This document shows positions 1-5,606 of a stretch of DNA of 10,745 bases, in pieces. The DNA is taken from positions 1-10,745 of the forward strand of contig DATIZL010000037.1 in the NCBI GenBank assembly GCA_035517115.1, in the 5' to 3' direction. Under the pieces are notes generated by a model that saw nothing but the letters and a program-made list of their open reading frames with translations, was not told the DNA's origin and made no database searches. How positions within the stretch are numbered: position 1 is the stretch's first letter; every line of letters begins with the position of its first letter. Position numbers and translations under genes: made by a program. Source of the stretch: Hyphomicrobium_A sp035517115. GTDB taxonomy: Bacteria; Pseudomonadota; Alphaproteobacteria; Rhizobiales; Hyphomicrobiaceae.

Positions 1-1329
1 GCGGGGAAGCGATGTTGAACGGGATGCTGCCGCCGGGATTTGTGCCAGGCCCTTCGCCAAACGCCTGGCTCGTATCGTCCTCGATGCAGAGAAGGTTGGA
101 CCCTGGGGGAGCGCATTCGACGGCGTCAGCACGTTGGCGTCGATGTGCGACTGGCGGAAGTGCCGGAAGTAGGTGACGCCCGAGAGGCTCAAGGTGTCGG
201 TCGCCTTGATCGAGCCGTTCGCGGACACCATGGAGACATCGTTGTTGGTCGTCTGCGGGTTCGTGTAGACGCGGTTCCAGCCGAGATCGAGCAGTTGCAC
301 CGGAGCCGCCGTGACCGCGCCGACGAAGTTGTTGGCGCGCGTGTAATTGACGTGCAGCTCCACGCCGTCTCCCTTGGCGCCGAGGTCGGCGTAGGTCCGG
401 CGGATTTCGGCGGGAGAGAACTCACGCCATCCGCTGTCGTGGATGGCCTCGGTGGCGATGTAGGCCCCGAACCCTCCACTCCTTTGGCCGGCCTCCGCCG
501 CGACCTGCGCGCGTCCGAACGAGCCGCCGCGTACGTCGATGTCGGCGCCCTGGTAGTTGAAGCCGTCCTTCATGCCGATGACGATGGCGCCGCCGAGGGC
601 ATTGAGGCCGAACACCGGGTTGCCGCTCACCACCGCGATGTCGTTGATGGCGATTGCGGGCAGGAAGTCCCAATTGATGATGTCGCCGAAGGCTTCGTTG
701 ATGCGCACGCCGTTCTGGTAGATCGCGAGGCCCTGCGGCACGCCATTGAGCGGAGAGGACTCGAAGCCGCGGTACTGCACGTCGGTCTGGAACTCGTTGC
801 CCTGAAGGTCGGTGATGATCACGCCGGGCACGTGCGCCTGCAGCGCGTTCTCGATTATGGTGGTGTCGTTGCGCGCGATGTCGCCGGACGTGATGGTGCT
901 CACGGCGCCCGGGACTTTCGCAAGCGGGATCTCGCTGCCGCCGACGGGCGACATCTTGACGAGCGTCGAAAGACCGGTGGGAGCGAGCGGAGCCGTGGGT
1001 GGCGGCGGCGCGGGGACCGGTGGGGCCGTCACCACCTTTTTTGCCGCCGCCTTTGGGCCGACCGCTTTCGGCGCCGGCTCCGCTTGCTTTTGAATGACTT
1101 CGACGGTCGGCAGCTGGTTGCCCGAAGCGGCCGGCGCCGGCGTCGGGGCGGCTGGCGGCGTGGCCGGCGCAGGCGTGGTTTGCTGGGCTGGAGGATTTTC
1201 GCCAGCTGTTTGCGCGCGCACCGCGACCGGGACGACCGTGATGCTGGTGATGAGAATGGCGAGAAGCCTTGCGGCCCTTGCCCCGGTCCCCCCAGCGTTC
1301 CTGAGTGCCGACGCAGCACGAAGCGGCAT
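1..1329 (-). CDS. TonB-dependent outer-membrane receptor, N-terminal part, with apparent frameshift
   Basis: This is the start of an outer-membrane receptor that would import a ligand (siderophore, metal complex, cofactor or sugar; not identifiable here) using TonB/ExbBD energy. The reverse-strand ATG at 1329 is fixed by an in-frame TAA four codons upstream. Residues 1-39 form a signal peptide with a hydrophobic core LLAILITSITVVPVAV and likely cleavage after A39. Residues 40-118 are a Pro/Ala/Lys-rich linker that contains a TonB-box-like LPTVEVIQ (73-80). The plug follows from about residue 120, with typical stretches such as PGAVSTI, RGFESSP, YQNGVRINEAFGD and GNPVFGLNALGGA, and then the first barrel strands. 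Near 101-132 the coding signal moves to another frame: the 1329 frame becomes atypical (PTFSASRTIRARR) while the neighbouring frame reads ECAPPGSNLLCIEDD. Both frames stay open to base 1. A single-base deletion, real or a sequencing error, explains this. No strong Shine-Dalgarno is seen. The gene is cut by the window edge. Confidence 0.9.
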   Translation of the reverse strand, partial: MPLRAASALRNAGGTGARAARLLAILITSITVVPVAVRAQTAGENPPAQQTTPAPATPPAAPTPAPAASGNQLPTVEVIQKQAEPAPKAVGPKAAAKKVVTAPPVPAPPPPTAPLAPTGLSTLVKMSPVGGSEIPLAKVPGAVSTITSGDIARNDTTIIENALQAHVPGVIITDLQGNEFQTDVQYRGFESSPLNGVPQGLAIYQNGVRINEAFGDIINWDFLPAIAINDIAVVSGNPVFGLNALGGAIVIGMKDGFNYQGADIDVRGGSFGRAQVAAEAGQRSGGFGAYIATEAIHDSGWREFSPAEIRRTYADLGAKGDGVELHVNYTRANNFVGAVTAAPVQLLDLGWNRVYTNPQTTNNDVSMVSANGSIKATDTLSLSGVTYFRHFRQSHIDANVLTPSNALPQGPTFSASRTIRARRLAKGLAQIPAAASRSTSLPR

Positions 1330-1352
1330 GAACGCGTTACTTTACCCAGTCA

Positions 1353-1373
1353 GTTGCGGCCCCCCGCCGCAAC
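1353..1373 (-). promoter_or_regulatory. Hairpin in the putative 5' leader of the TonB-dependent receptor
   Basis: A perfect 8-bp inverted repeat, GTTGCGGC and GCCGCAAC, is separated by a five-base homopolymer loop (G on the minus strand, C on the plus). It ends 23 bases before the receptor ATG, where a leader structure could affect translation. There is no U-tract, so it is not an intrinsic terminator. The role is unknown. A cobalamin riboswitch was considered and not supported. Confidence 0.4.
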
Positions 1374-1467
1374 GCACGGGCTTAGTACAGGCAAGACCTA
1401 CGCTTAGAATCAAGGATCGGCGCGATCTGCATCGCTCAAGACTTAGCTTGCGTGTCTGCCCGGCACC

Positions 1468-1490
1468 AAAAATCGGGAACTTCTTCCCGA
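1468..1490 (-). terminator. Rho-independent terminator, minus strand
   Basis: Read on the minus strand, TCGGGAA-GAAG-TTCCCGA forms a perfect 7-bp stem with a GAAG tetraloop and is followed directly by TTTTT. It lies about 95 bases downstream of the stop codon of the small secreted protein gene and upstream of the receptor gene. It would therefore end the small gene's transcript and separate the two minus-strand units. Confidence 0.7.
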
Positions 1491-1551
1491 AGACGGCAAG
1501 GATTTCTTCCCCACACAGGTTGGAGGCGGTTTGGACGTTTTCCCGATGGCC

Positions 1552-1584
1552 GAGGGCGGTCCTCTGGAAAGAGGACCTTGCCTC
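1552..1584 (-). terminator. Strong hairpin at the 3' end of the small secreted-protein gene
   Basis: An 8-bp perfect stem, GGTCCTCT with AGAGGACC around a four-base loop, is extended by an outer GAGG/CCTC pairing with small bulges. The hairpin starts within the stop codon of the minus-strand gene ending at 1584. No U-tract follows on either strand, so it may be an RNA-stabilising 3' structure or a factor-assisted terminator ahead of the true terminator at 1468-1490. Confidence 0.45.
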
Positions 1585-1859
1585 TAGTCCCGGTGCGGCG
1601 CGCAGGTGTCGGTGAAGCGGATGTCGGCGTTGCCGCGGCAGAACTCCTCGATCGCCTTGGGGTTATTGCGCAGTTGCGCAGCCGTGTACCCCCACCCGCC
1701 CTTGCGGGTGGCCTGTGCGGCGAGCTCCGCCTGGCACCACGGGCTCGCGATCCAGCGGCCGTTCACCAGCGCAAAGCCCATGCCGTCGCAGTGTGGGCGC
1801 GCCATAGCGCTTCCGCACAAGGCGAAAACGCAGCACGCGATGAAGCCTAAGGTTCTCAT
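1584..1859 (-). CDS. Small secreted four-cysteine protein, function unknown
   Basis: The gene encodes 91 residues. Residues 1-20 look like a signal peptide (MRTLGFIACCVFALCGSAMA, cleavage after A20). The sequence around C15 does not fit a lipobox, so a soluble periplasmic or secreted protein is more likely than a lipoprotein. The mature chain of about 71 residues has four cysteines (24, 42, 74, 86), an even number compatible with two disulfides, and a core ALVNGRWIASPWCQAELAA followed by LRNNPKAIEEFC. It resembles small conserved hypothetical proteins of Rhizobiales as I recall them, but I cannot name a family or function. The gene stands alone: it is followed by two hairpins, the second a good terminator, and preceded by a perfect TTGACA hexamer on the minus strand (1936-1941) without a convincing -10. 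The Shine-Dalgarno is weak. Confidence 0.75.
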   Translation of the reverse strand: MRTLGFIACCVFALCGSAMARPHCDGMGFALVNGRWIASPWCQAELAAQATRKGGWGYTAAQLRNNPKAIEEFCRGNADIRFTDTCAPHRD

Positions 1860-2152
1860 GAGACGCCCACGAAGCCGGCCTGCGGCCAGCTCCGTTTCTA
1901 GTCCGAGGCCTGTTACGGCTCGGTTCCGATCAATCTGTCAAATTTAGGCAGCGGAGCGATTGGGCCGCCGGACCCTCGCGACTGGACCGGTATTGCCCCC
2001 AATCGCTTCCCCGCCGAGTGTCGCGCACCCGCTGCGGCAAGTTGGTCGCGCTTGACCTGCGTCAAAGCCAAATCCGCGCCGGGTTTGAACCTCTGCAGAC
2101 CTCTTGGTCTGCCGAGCGCAGGCAAACGGCGCGGTAAGTAAGGGAGGGCGCC
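1860..2152. other. Intergenic region between divergent units
   Basis: This 293-base stretch separates the small secreted-protein gene (minus) from the DUF6455-like gene (plus). It holds the perfect FNR/FixK palindrome at 2052-2065 and a minus-strand TTGACA at 1936-1941 that could be a -35 element for the secreted-protein gene. No coding sequence was convincing in it. Confidence 0.6.
2052..2065. promoter_or_regulatory. FNR/FixK-type box upstream of the DUF6455/stress-protein pair
   Basis: TTGAC-CTGC-GTCAA is a perfect 5+5 palindrome matching the TTGA-N6-TCAA core bound by FNR, FixK, Dnr and Anr-type regulators. It ends 87 bases before the ATG at 2153. A class II arrangement (centre at -41.5) would place the transcription start near 2100, leaving a leader of about 53 bases. 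No clear -10 hexamer is visible. The FixK-like regulator encoded at 6864-7571 is a candidate binder. Confidence 0.65.
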
Positions 2153-2410
2153 ATGGATTGGTCAATGTCCCGCACAGTGGAGCGGCAGGCGAGCCGCATG
2201 GCAAATATGATGCAGATGGTGGGCGCGGACCCCGTCGAGCTGGTGCGCCTCCGTGCTGGCGAGGCCTATGCGGAAGCGCGCACGAAGTGCCTCCAGTGTT
2301 GCAATGCGCGTGAATGTCTCTTGTGGCTCGACGCTAATCCGCCGAGCCGGGAGGCGCCGCTCTTCTGTCCGAACTTTCGCGTGTTCCAGAATTGCAAGAA
2401 GGCCGGCTGA
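2153..2410 (+). CDS. DUF6455-like small cysteine-rich protein
   Basis: The gene encodes an 85-residue cytoplasmic protein with no signal peptide. An N-terminal helix-rich half (RMANMMQMVGADPVELVRL) is followed by a cysteine cluster with C46, C49, C50 and C55 in CLQCCNAREC, then C72 and C81. The pattern of a helix, a CxxC-type cluster with ...CLLWL, and a PxFCPN segment is what I recognise as the DUF6455 type, whose role is unknown. The cysteine spacing would suit a metal or iron-sulfur site or a redox role, but this is inference. The ATG at 2153 is preceded by a strong GGGAGG (2142-2147), which supports this start over ATG 2165. It lies 61 bases upstream of the universal stress protein gene in the same direction, so the two are probably co-transcribed from the promoter carrying the FNR/FixK box. 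Confidence 0.75.
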   Translation: MDWSMSRTVERQASRMANMMQMVGADPVELVRLRAGEAYAEARTKCLQCCNARECLLWLDANPPSREAPLFCPNFRVFQNCKKAG

Positions 2411-2471
2411 CCCTCTACAAGCAGGGATCTTCGCCGGGCGCCTCTGCGCCGATCTCTGCCACGGAGCAGCG

Positions 2472-2909
2472 ATGTACAAGCATATTCTCATTGCCACCGA
2501 CGGCTCGGAGCTCGCTTACAAGGCCGTGGTGCAGGGCCTCGCCTTGGCCAAGGCGGTGGGCGCACAAGTCACCGCCGTCGCCGTCACCGAGCCGTGGGCA
2601 ACGATGGCCCCGCCCGAGGTGTTGAACGAGCCCTTCGTGCAAGAGTTCGAACGCGCCGCCGCCGAACGAGCCAAGAAGATTCTCGATGGCGTGACCGCGC
2701 TGGCGAAAGACGCCAATGTCGCGTGCGCCACGCTGCACGTGCGCGATCGCTTTCCCGCCGAAGGCATTCTCGAGGCCGCCGCGAAGGGCGGCTGCGATCT
2801 CATTGTCATGGCCTCGCACGGGCGCCGCGGCGTGGCGAAGTTTCTGCTCGGGAGCCAGACGAGCGAGGTCCTCACCCACAGTGGGGTGCCCGTCCTCGTG
2901 TGCCGGTGA
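2472..2909 (+). CDS. Universal stress protein, UspA family, single domain
   Basis: The gene encodes 145 residues, the usual length of a one-domain Usp. It opens with the family signature YKHILIATDGSE (first beta strand and nucleotide-contacting Asp). It ends with DLIVMASHGRRGVAKFLLGSQTSEVL, the G-2x-G-9x-G(S/T) ATP-binding motif with Ala in place of the first Gly, followed by the last strand VPVLVCR. ATP binding is therefore likely. Usp proteins support survival under stress or growth arrest; a specific role here is not visible. ATG 2472 is chosen because GGAG lies at 2463-2466 and the homology begins there; the frame is open further upstream but carries no Usp sequence. The gene follows the DUF6455-like gene and converges on the cytochrome c gene, with 19 bases between stop codons and no recognisable terminator. 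Confidence 0.93.
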   Translation: MYKHILIATDGSELAYKAVVQGLALAKAVGAQVTAVAVTEPWATMAPPEVLNEPFVQEFERAAAERAKKILDGVTALAKDANVACATLHVRDRFPAEGILEAAAKGGCDLIVMASHGRRGVAKFLLGSQTSEVLTHSGVPVLVCR

Positions 2910-2928
2910 CGTTCTTATCCCCCGGCGG

Positions 2929-3378
2929 CTAGGGCGCCTTCTTCTGGATGGACTCCAGGTAGCGCTTCAGCTCGATGACGGCCCGCCGCGAGTAGGCGCC
3001 GCCGCCTTTGCCGCCGCCGCCTTTGCTGCTGAATACTTTGCCCCACACCGGCATGACGGCCGTCCCGTGGCCCGAGATGTCGCCGCCGTAGCGGATGATC
3101 TCCACGACCCGGGCCGCCGGGAACGTGCCGCCGGCGCGAACGCTCATCTGGGTGAGGTCGGCCGGTGGCGTCTTCAGGACCTGCGCCATGGGGCCGTTCC
3201 CCTTCCCATCACCGCCGTGACAGGTGGCGCAGTGCTCCTGAAAGAGCTGCTCCCCGGACGGGAAGCCTGCGCCCCTGCTCAGGCCCGTTTGCGCACCCGC
3301 CGCCGTGCCGCCGAGTGCCGTGGCGGCCAGCAGCAGGAGGAAGGCGATGCCGGACACGAGCCGGTCGAATCCACGCAT
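2929..3378 (-). CDS. Secreted monohaem class I cytochrome c
   Basis: The gene encodes 149 residues from ATG 3378, preceded by GGAG seven bases upstream. A longer reading from 3420 lacks this and would put 14 extra residues before the signal peptide. Residues 1-29 are a Sec signal (hydrophobic core IAFLLLLAATALGG, likely cleavage after A29). Haem attachment is at C50-A-T-C53-H54 with H54 as axial ligand, and M109 in VMPVWG is the likely sixth ligand. The mature protein would be a periplasmic electron carrier or a small subunit of an oxidase or dehydrogenase; no partner oxidase lies in the window. A glycine/lysine insert (SSKGGGGKGGGAYS, about 117-130) interrupts the C-terminal part before the last helix. 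The upstream region is shared with the divergent Mla operon and carries an FNR/FixK box, so oxygen-responsive expression is possible. Confidence 0.93.
   Translation of the reverse strand: MRGFDRLVSGIAFLLLLAATALGGTAAGAQTGLSRGAGFPSGEQLFQEHCATCHGGDGKGNGPMAQVLKTPPADLTQMSVRAGGTFPAARVVEIIRYGGDISGHGTAVMPVWGKVFSSKGGGGKGGGAYSRRAVIELKRYLESIQKKAP
2998..3025. repeat. Short imperfect tandem repeat encoding a Gly/Lys-rich insert
   Basis: Two adjacent copies of a unit of about 13-15 bases (GCCGCCGCCTTTG on the plus strand) lie inside the cytochrome c gene. On the coding strand they give GGGGKGGG. The repeat keeps the reading frame and could vary in copy number by slippage. Confidence 0.5.
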
Positions 3379-3447
3379 GGAGATGCTCCGCTTCTGCGCG
3401 GCCGTGAGGCCACAATACAAAGCTAGACCCGAAACTTGAAACGACGC

Positions 3448-3564
3448 TTAAGCGCGCCCGCGCTTGCCGCCTCCGCGTTCCCCAGGTGTTTTCCATATTG
3501 GCGTCCCGGGGCGCGTGGCATAGAGGTCGGGCGTAATATCCGTAACGAGTTGCGTGTCTGCCAT
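3448..3564 (-). CDS. Possible 38-residue small ORF (doubtful)
   Basis: A minus-strand ATG at 3564 opens a frame of 38 codons ending in TAA at 3448-3450. The product would begin MADTQLVTDITPDLYATRPG and end in a basic tail, with unremarkable codon use. It sits between the FNR/FixK box, 23 bases upstream, and the cytochrome c gene. The only Shine-Dalgarno-like sequence (AGAAGG) is just two bases from the ATG, which is too close. If the box drove a class II promoter in this direction, the transcript would start downstream of the ATG. It may be chance. Confidence 0.2.
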   Translation of the reverse strand: MADTQLVTDITPDLYATRPGTPIWKTPGERGGGKRGRA

Positions 3565-3587
3565 GGCCTTCTCGTCCCGCGCCGGCC

Positions 3588-3601
3588 TTGATTCCAATCA
3601 A
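3588..3601. promoter_or_regulatory. Consensus FNR/FixK box between cytochrome c and the Mla operon
   Basis: TTGAT-TCCA-ATCAA is an exact match to the FNR consensus TTGAT-N4-ATCAA. It lies 68 bases before the TTG start of the permease gene (plus) and 209 bases before the cytochrome c start (minus). A class II promoter toward the Mla genes would start near 3636 with a leader of about 34 bases, and a weak -10-like TAGACA is near the expected place. Toward cytochrome c the leader would be about 175 bases. Either or both genes could be targets. Confidence 0.75.
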
Positions 3602-3658
3602 GACGCATACGGGTTGCGCCGAGCTAGACAGCGGCTAAGTGGCGGAAAATACCGTCAT

Positions 3659-3672
3659 GGAGAACGGGCTTG
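3659..3672 (+). promoter_or_regulatory. Ribosome binding site fixing the TTG start of the permease gene
   Basis: GGAGAA at 3659-3664 lies at normal spacing before TTG 3670. The nearer ATG at 3657 is in another frame and ends after 15 codons, so the TTG is the better start. Confidence 0.6.
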
Positions 3673-4797
3673 AGCAATCCCCTGCTTTCTGGTGCCAAGA
3701 TTGACGATCGGCTCGAGCTATCGGCCGGCGGCTCGTGGACGGCCGTGCACGCGGCCGAGCTCGAGGTGCTCATCGAGGGGCCGGCCATGTCGCACGCGGG
3801 CTCGCTCACCATCGACATGCGCAATGTCGACAAGCTCGACACCTTCGGGGCGTGGATTTTGGAGCGGCTCTCCCGCAAGTGGACCGGCATCGGAGCGCCC
3901 GTGCGCTTCGTCGGGCTGCCCGACCACTACCGCGGACTGCTCGATGAGGTTCGCCAGCTTGGGCGCGAGCCCGCGCAGCCCGCGGCCGAGGCGGCCGGCT
4001 GGACCGCAGGGCTCGAGTGGCTCGGCCGCATGGTCGAGAAAGGCCAGCAGGACCTCGGCCTGCTCGTCGCCATGCTGGGGGAGCTGACGGTCGCCTTTGC
4101 GCGCGCGCTTGTGCGCCCGCGCAACTTCCGTCTCACCTCGATCGTGCATCAATTGGACCGCGTGTGCTGGCAGGCGGTGCCGATCATCCTGCTGATCACC
4201 TTCCTGATCGGCTGCATCATCGCGCAGCAGGGCTTTTTCCATTTCCGCAAGTTCGGCGCCGACGAGTACGTCGTCGACCTCGTCGGCATCCTCGTCTTGC
4301 GCGAGATCGGCGTCTTGATCGTGGCGATCATGGTCGCCGGCCGCTCGGGCAGCTCCTACACCGCCGAGATCGGCTCCATGAAGATGCGCGAGGAGATCGA
4401 TGCCTTAAGGACCATGGGTCTCGACCCCGTCGAGACGCTCGTCATGCCGCGCGTGATTGCGCTCACCATCGCGCTGCCGATCCTGACGTTCCTCGGCTCC
4501 ATGGCGGCACTCTACGGCGGCGAGCTGACCGCGCAGCTTTATGCAGGAATGAGCCCTGACGTCTTCCTCGCGCGCCTCAAGGATGCGATCTCCATCACCC
4601 ATTTCAAGGTGGGAATGATCAAGGCCCCGTTCATGGCGGTGGTGATCGGCATCGTCGCCTGCACGGCGGGTCTCAACGTCAAGGGAAGTGCCGAGTCGCT
4701 CGGGCTGCAGACCACGGCCTCCGTGGTGAAGTCGATCTTCCTCGTCATCGTTCTCGACGGCTTGTTTGCCGTCTTCTTCGCTTCCATCGGCATGTGA
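3670..4797 (+). CDS. mlaE: Mla-type lipid ABC transporter permease with N-terminal STAS-like domain
   Basis: The gene encodes the 375-residue inner-membrane permease of an MCE/Mla transporter, which moves phospholipids or other hydrophobic molecules between the inner and outer membranes. E. coli MlaE is about 260 residues; the extra N-terminus (about 1-100) looks like a STAS domain (SLTIDMRNVDKLDTFGAWILERL), the fold of the separate MlaB subunit. The permease part starts near residue 140. The first membrane segment is about 169-190 (VPIILLITFLIGCIIAQQ). The conserved MlaE region GRSGSSYTAEIGSMKMREEIDALRTMGLDP would contact the ATPase, and further hydrophobic helices run to the end. TTG is used as start, supported by GGAG seven bases upstream and by the STAS-like sequence beginning there. 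The stop codon directly abuts the ATPase gene. The divergent upstream region carries a consensus FNR/FixK box. Confidence 0.93.
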   Translation: MSNPLLSGAKIDDRLELSAGGSWTAVHAAELEVLIEGPAMSHAGSLTIDMRNVDKLDTFGAWILERLSRKWTGIGAPVRFVGLPDHYRGLLDEVRQLGREPAQPAAEAAGWTAGLEWLGRMVEKGQQDLGLLVAMLGELTVAFARALVRPRNFRLTSIVHQLDRVCWQAVPIILLITFLIGCIIAQQGFFHFRKFGADEYVVDLVGILVLREIGVLIVAIMVAGRSGSSYTAEIGSMKMREEIDALRTMGLDPVETLVMPRVIALTIALPILTFLGSMAALYGGELTAQLYAGMSPDVFLARLKDAISITHFKVGMIKAPFMAVVIGIVACTAGLNVKGSAESLGLQTTASVVKSIFLVIVLDGLFAVFFASIGM

Positions 4798-5598
4798 GTG
4801 GCCATGCAAGACGACACGCAGAACGCCGCTGAGATCGCGATCCGCGTGCGCGATCTCATCGTTGCGTTCGGCGAAACCAACGTGCTCGATCACCTCTCTC
4901 TCGACGTGATCAAGGGAGAGATCCTGGGCCTCGTCGGCGGCTCGGGCAGCGGCAAATCGGTGCTGTTGCGCACGATCATCGGCCTTCTGCCCAAACGGCA
5001 GGGCACAATCGAGATTCTCGGCGTCGACCTCTACAAGGCAAGCGGCGCGGAGTTGCGCGCGCTCGAGCGGCGCTGGGGCATTCTGTTTCAACAGGGCGCC
5101 CTGTTCTCCTCCTTATCCGTGCGCGAGAACGTGAAATTCCCGATGCGGCAGTATCTCGATCTCTCGCCCGCCCTGATGGACGAGATTGCGCTGGCCAAGC
5201 TCGAGATGGTGGGGCTCAATCCTCGCGACGGCGACAAGCTTCCCTCCGAGCTCTCGGGCGGCATGACCAAGCGCGCGGCGCTGGCGCGGGCGCTTGCGCT
5301 CGACCCCGAGATCGTCTTTCTCGACGAGCCGACGTCGGGGCTCGACCCCATCGCCGCCGGCGACTTCGACATGCTGATCCGCACACTGCAGCGGACGCTG
5401 GGTCTCACGGTGTTCATGGTCACGCACGATTTGGAGAGCCTCTCCACGGTGTGCGATCGCGTCGCCGTGCTGGCGGATGGCAAGGTCGTGGCCGTGGGTC
5501 CGCTCGCGACCGTGCACGCCTCCGCGCACCCGTGGGTCAAATCCTACTTTGAGGGGCGCCGCACCCGCATCGCCAACAACGCGCAACCAGCCATCTGA
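4798..5598 (+). CDS. mlaF: Mla-type lipid ABC transporter ATP-binding protein
   Basis: The gene encodes the 266-residue cytoplasmic ATPase that powers the MlaE-type permease. All catalytic motifs are intact: Walker A GGSGSGKS (47-54), Q-loop around Q98-Q99 (LFQQGALFSSLSV), signature LSGGM (152-156), Walker B IVFLDE (172-177) followed by PTSGLDP, and the switch His in VTHD (H210). The SGGMTKRAALARAL form of the signature is typical of the MCE-associated ATPases rather than of amino-acid or sugar importers. The GTG at 4798 directly follows the permease stop (TGAGTG); ATG 4804 is an equally possible start two codons later, and neither has a strong Shine-Dalgarno, suggesting translational coupling. 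The MCE-protein gene follows after 8 bases. Confidence 0.95.
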   Translation: MAMQDDTQNAAEIAIRVRDLIVAFGETNVLDHLSLDVIKGEILGLVGGSGSGKSVLLRTIIGLLPKRQGTIEILGVDLYKASGAELRALERRWGILFQQGALFSSLSVRENVKFPMRQYLDLSPALMDEIALAKLEMVGLNPRDGDKLPSELSGGMTKRAALARALALDPEIVFLDEPTSGLDPIAAGDFDMLIRTLQRTLGLTVFMVTHDLESLSTVCDRVAVLADGKVVAVGPLATVHASAHPWVKSYFEGRRTRIANNAQPAI

Positions 5599-5606
5599 GG
5601 GCTTCC

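Larger units (their letters stand above)
3379..3669. other. Divergent intergenic region between cytochrome c and the Mla operon
   Basis: These 291 bases hold the consensus FNR/FixK box (3588-3601), the Shine-Dalgarno of the permease gene and a doubtful 38-codon ORF on the minus strand. Apart from these nothing coding was convincing. Confidence 0.6.

Noticed and set aside
40..1407. 455-codon open frame on the plus strand across the receptor gene
   Set aside because: The translation is Arg/Gly/Asp-rich with no recognisable domain, and the minus strand encodes a clear TonB-dependent receptor.
1330..1467. Cobalamin riboswitch in the receptor leader (GCCGCAACTG resembles part of the B12 box region)
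   Set aside because: The other conserved blocks of the riboswitch, in the right order and spacing, are not present; the match is explained by the simple inverted repeat at 1353-1373.
1926..1941. Third FNR-like site (TTGACAGATTGATC on the minus strand)
   Set aside because: It is not palindromic: the second half-site is in the same orientation, not TCAA. It is better read as a possible -35 TTGACA.
2253..2471. N-terminal extension of the universal stress protein frame
   Set aside because: The added residues have no Usp similarity and overlap the DUF6455-like gene; ATG 2472 has its own Shine-Dalgarno and begins exactly at the family signature.
3423..3608. 61-codon minus-strand frame spanning the FNR box
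   Set aside because: It is Arg-rich, has no domain, covers the regulatory site and has no ribosome binding site; it looks like a chance open frame.
3657..3704. ATG-started 15-codon frame (MENGLEQSPAFWCQD) overlapping the permease start
   Set aside because: It is out of frame with the permease and stops quickly, and the Shine-Dalgarno fits the TTG at 3670. A leader peptide cannot be excluded but has no support.
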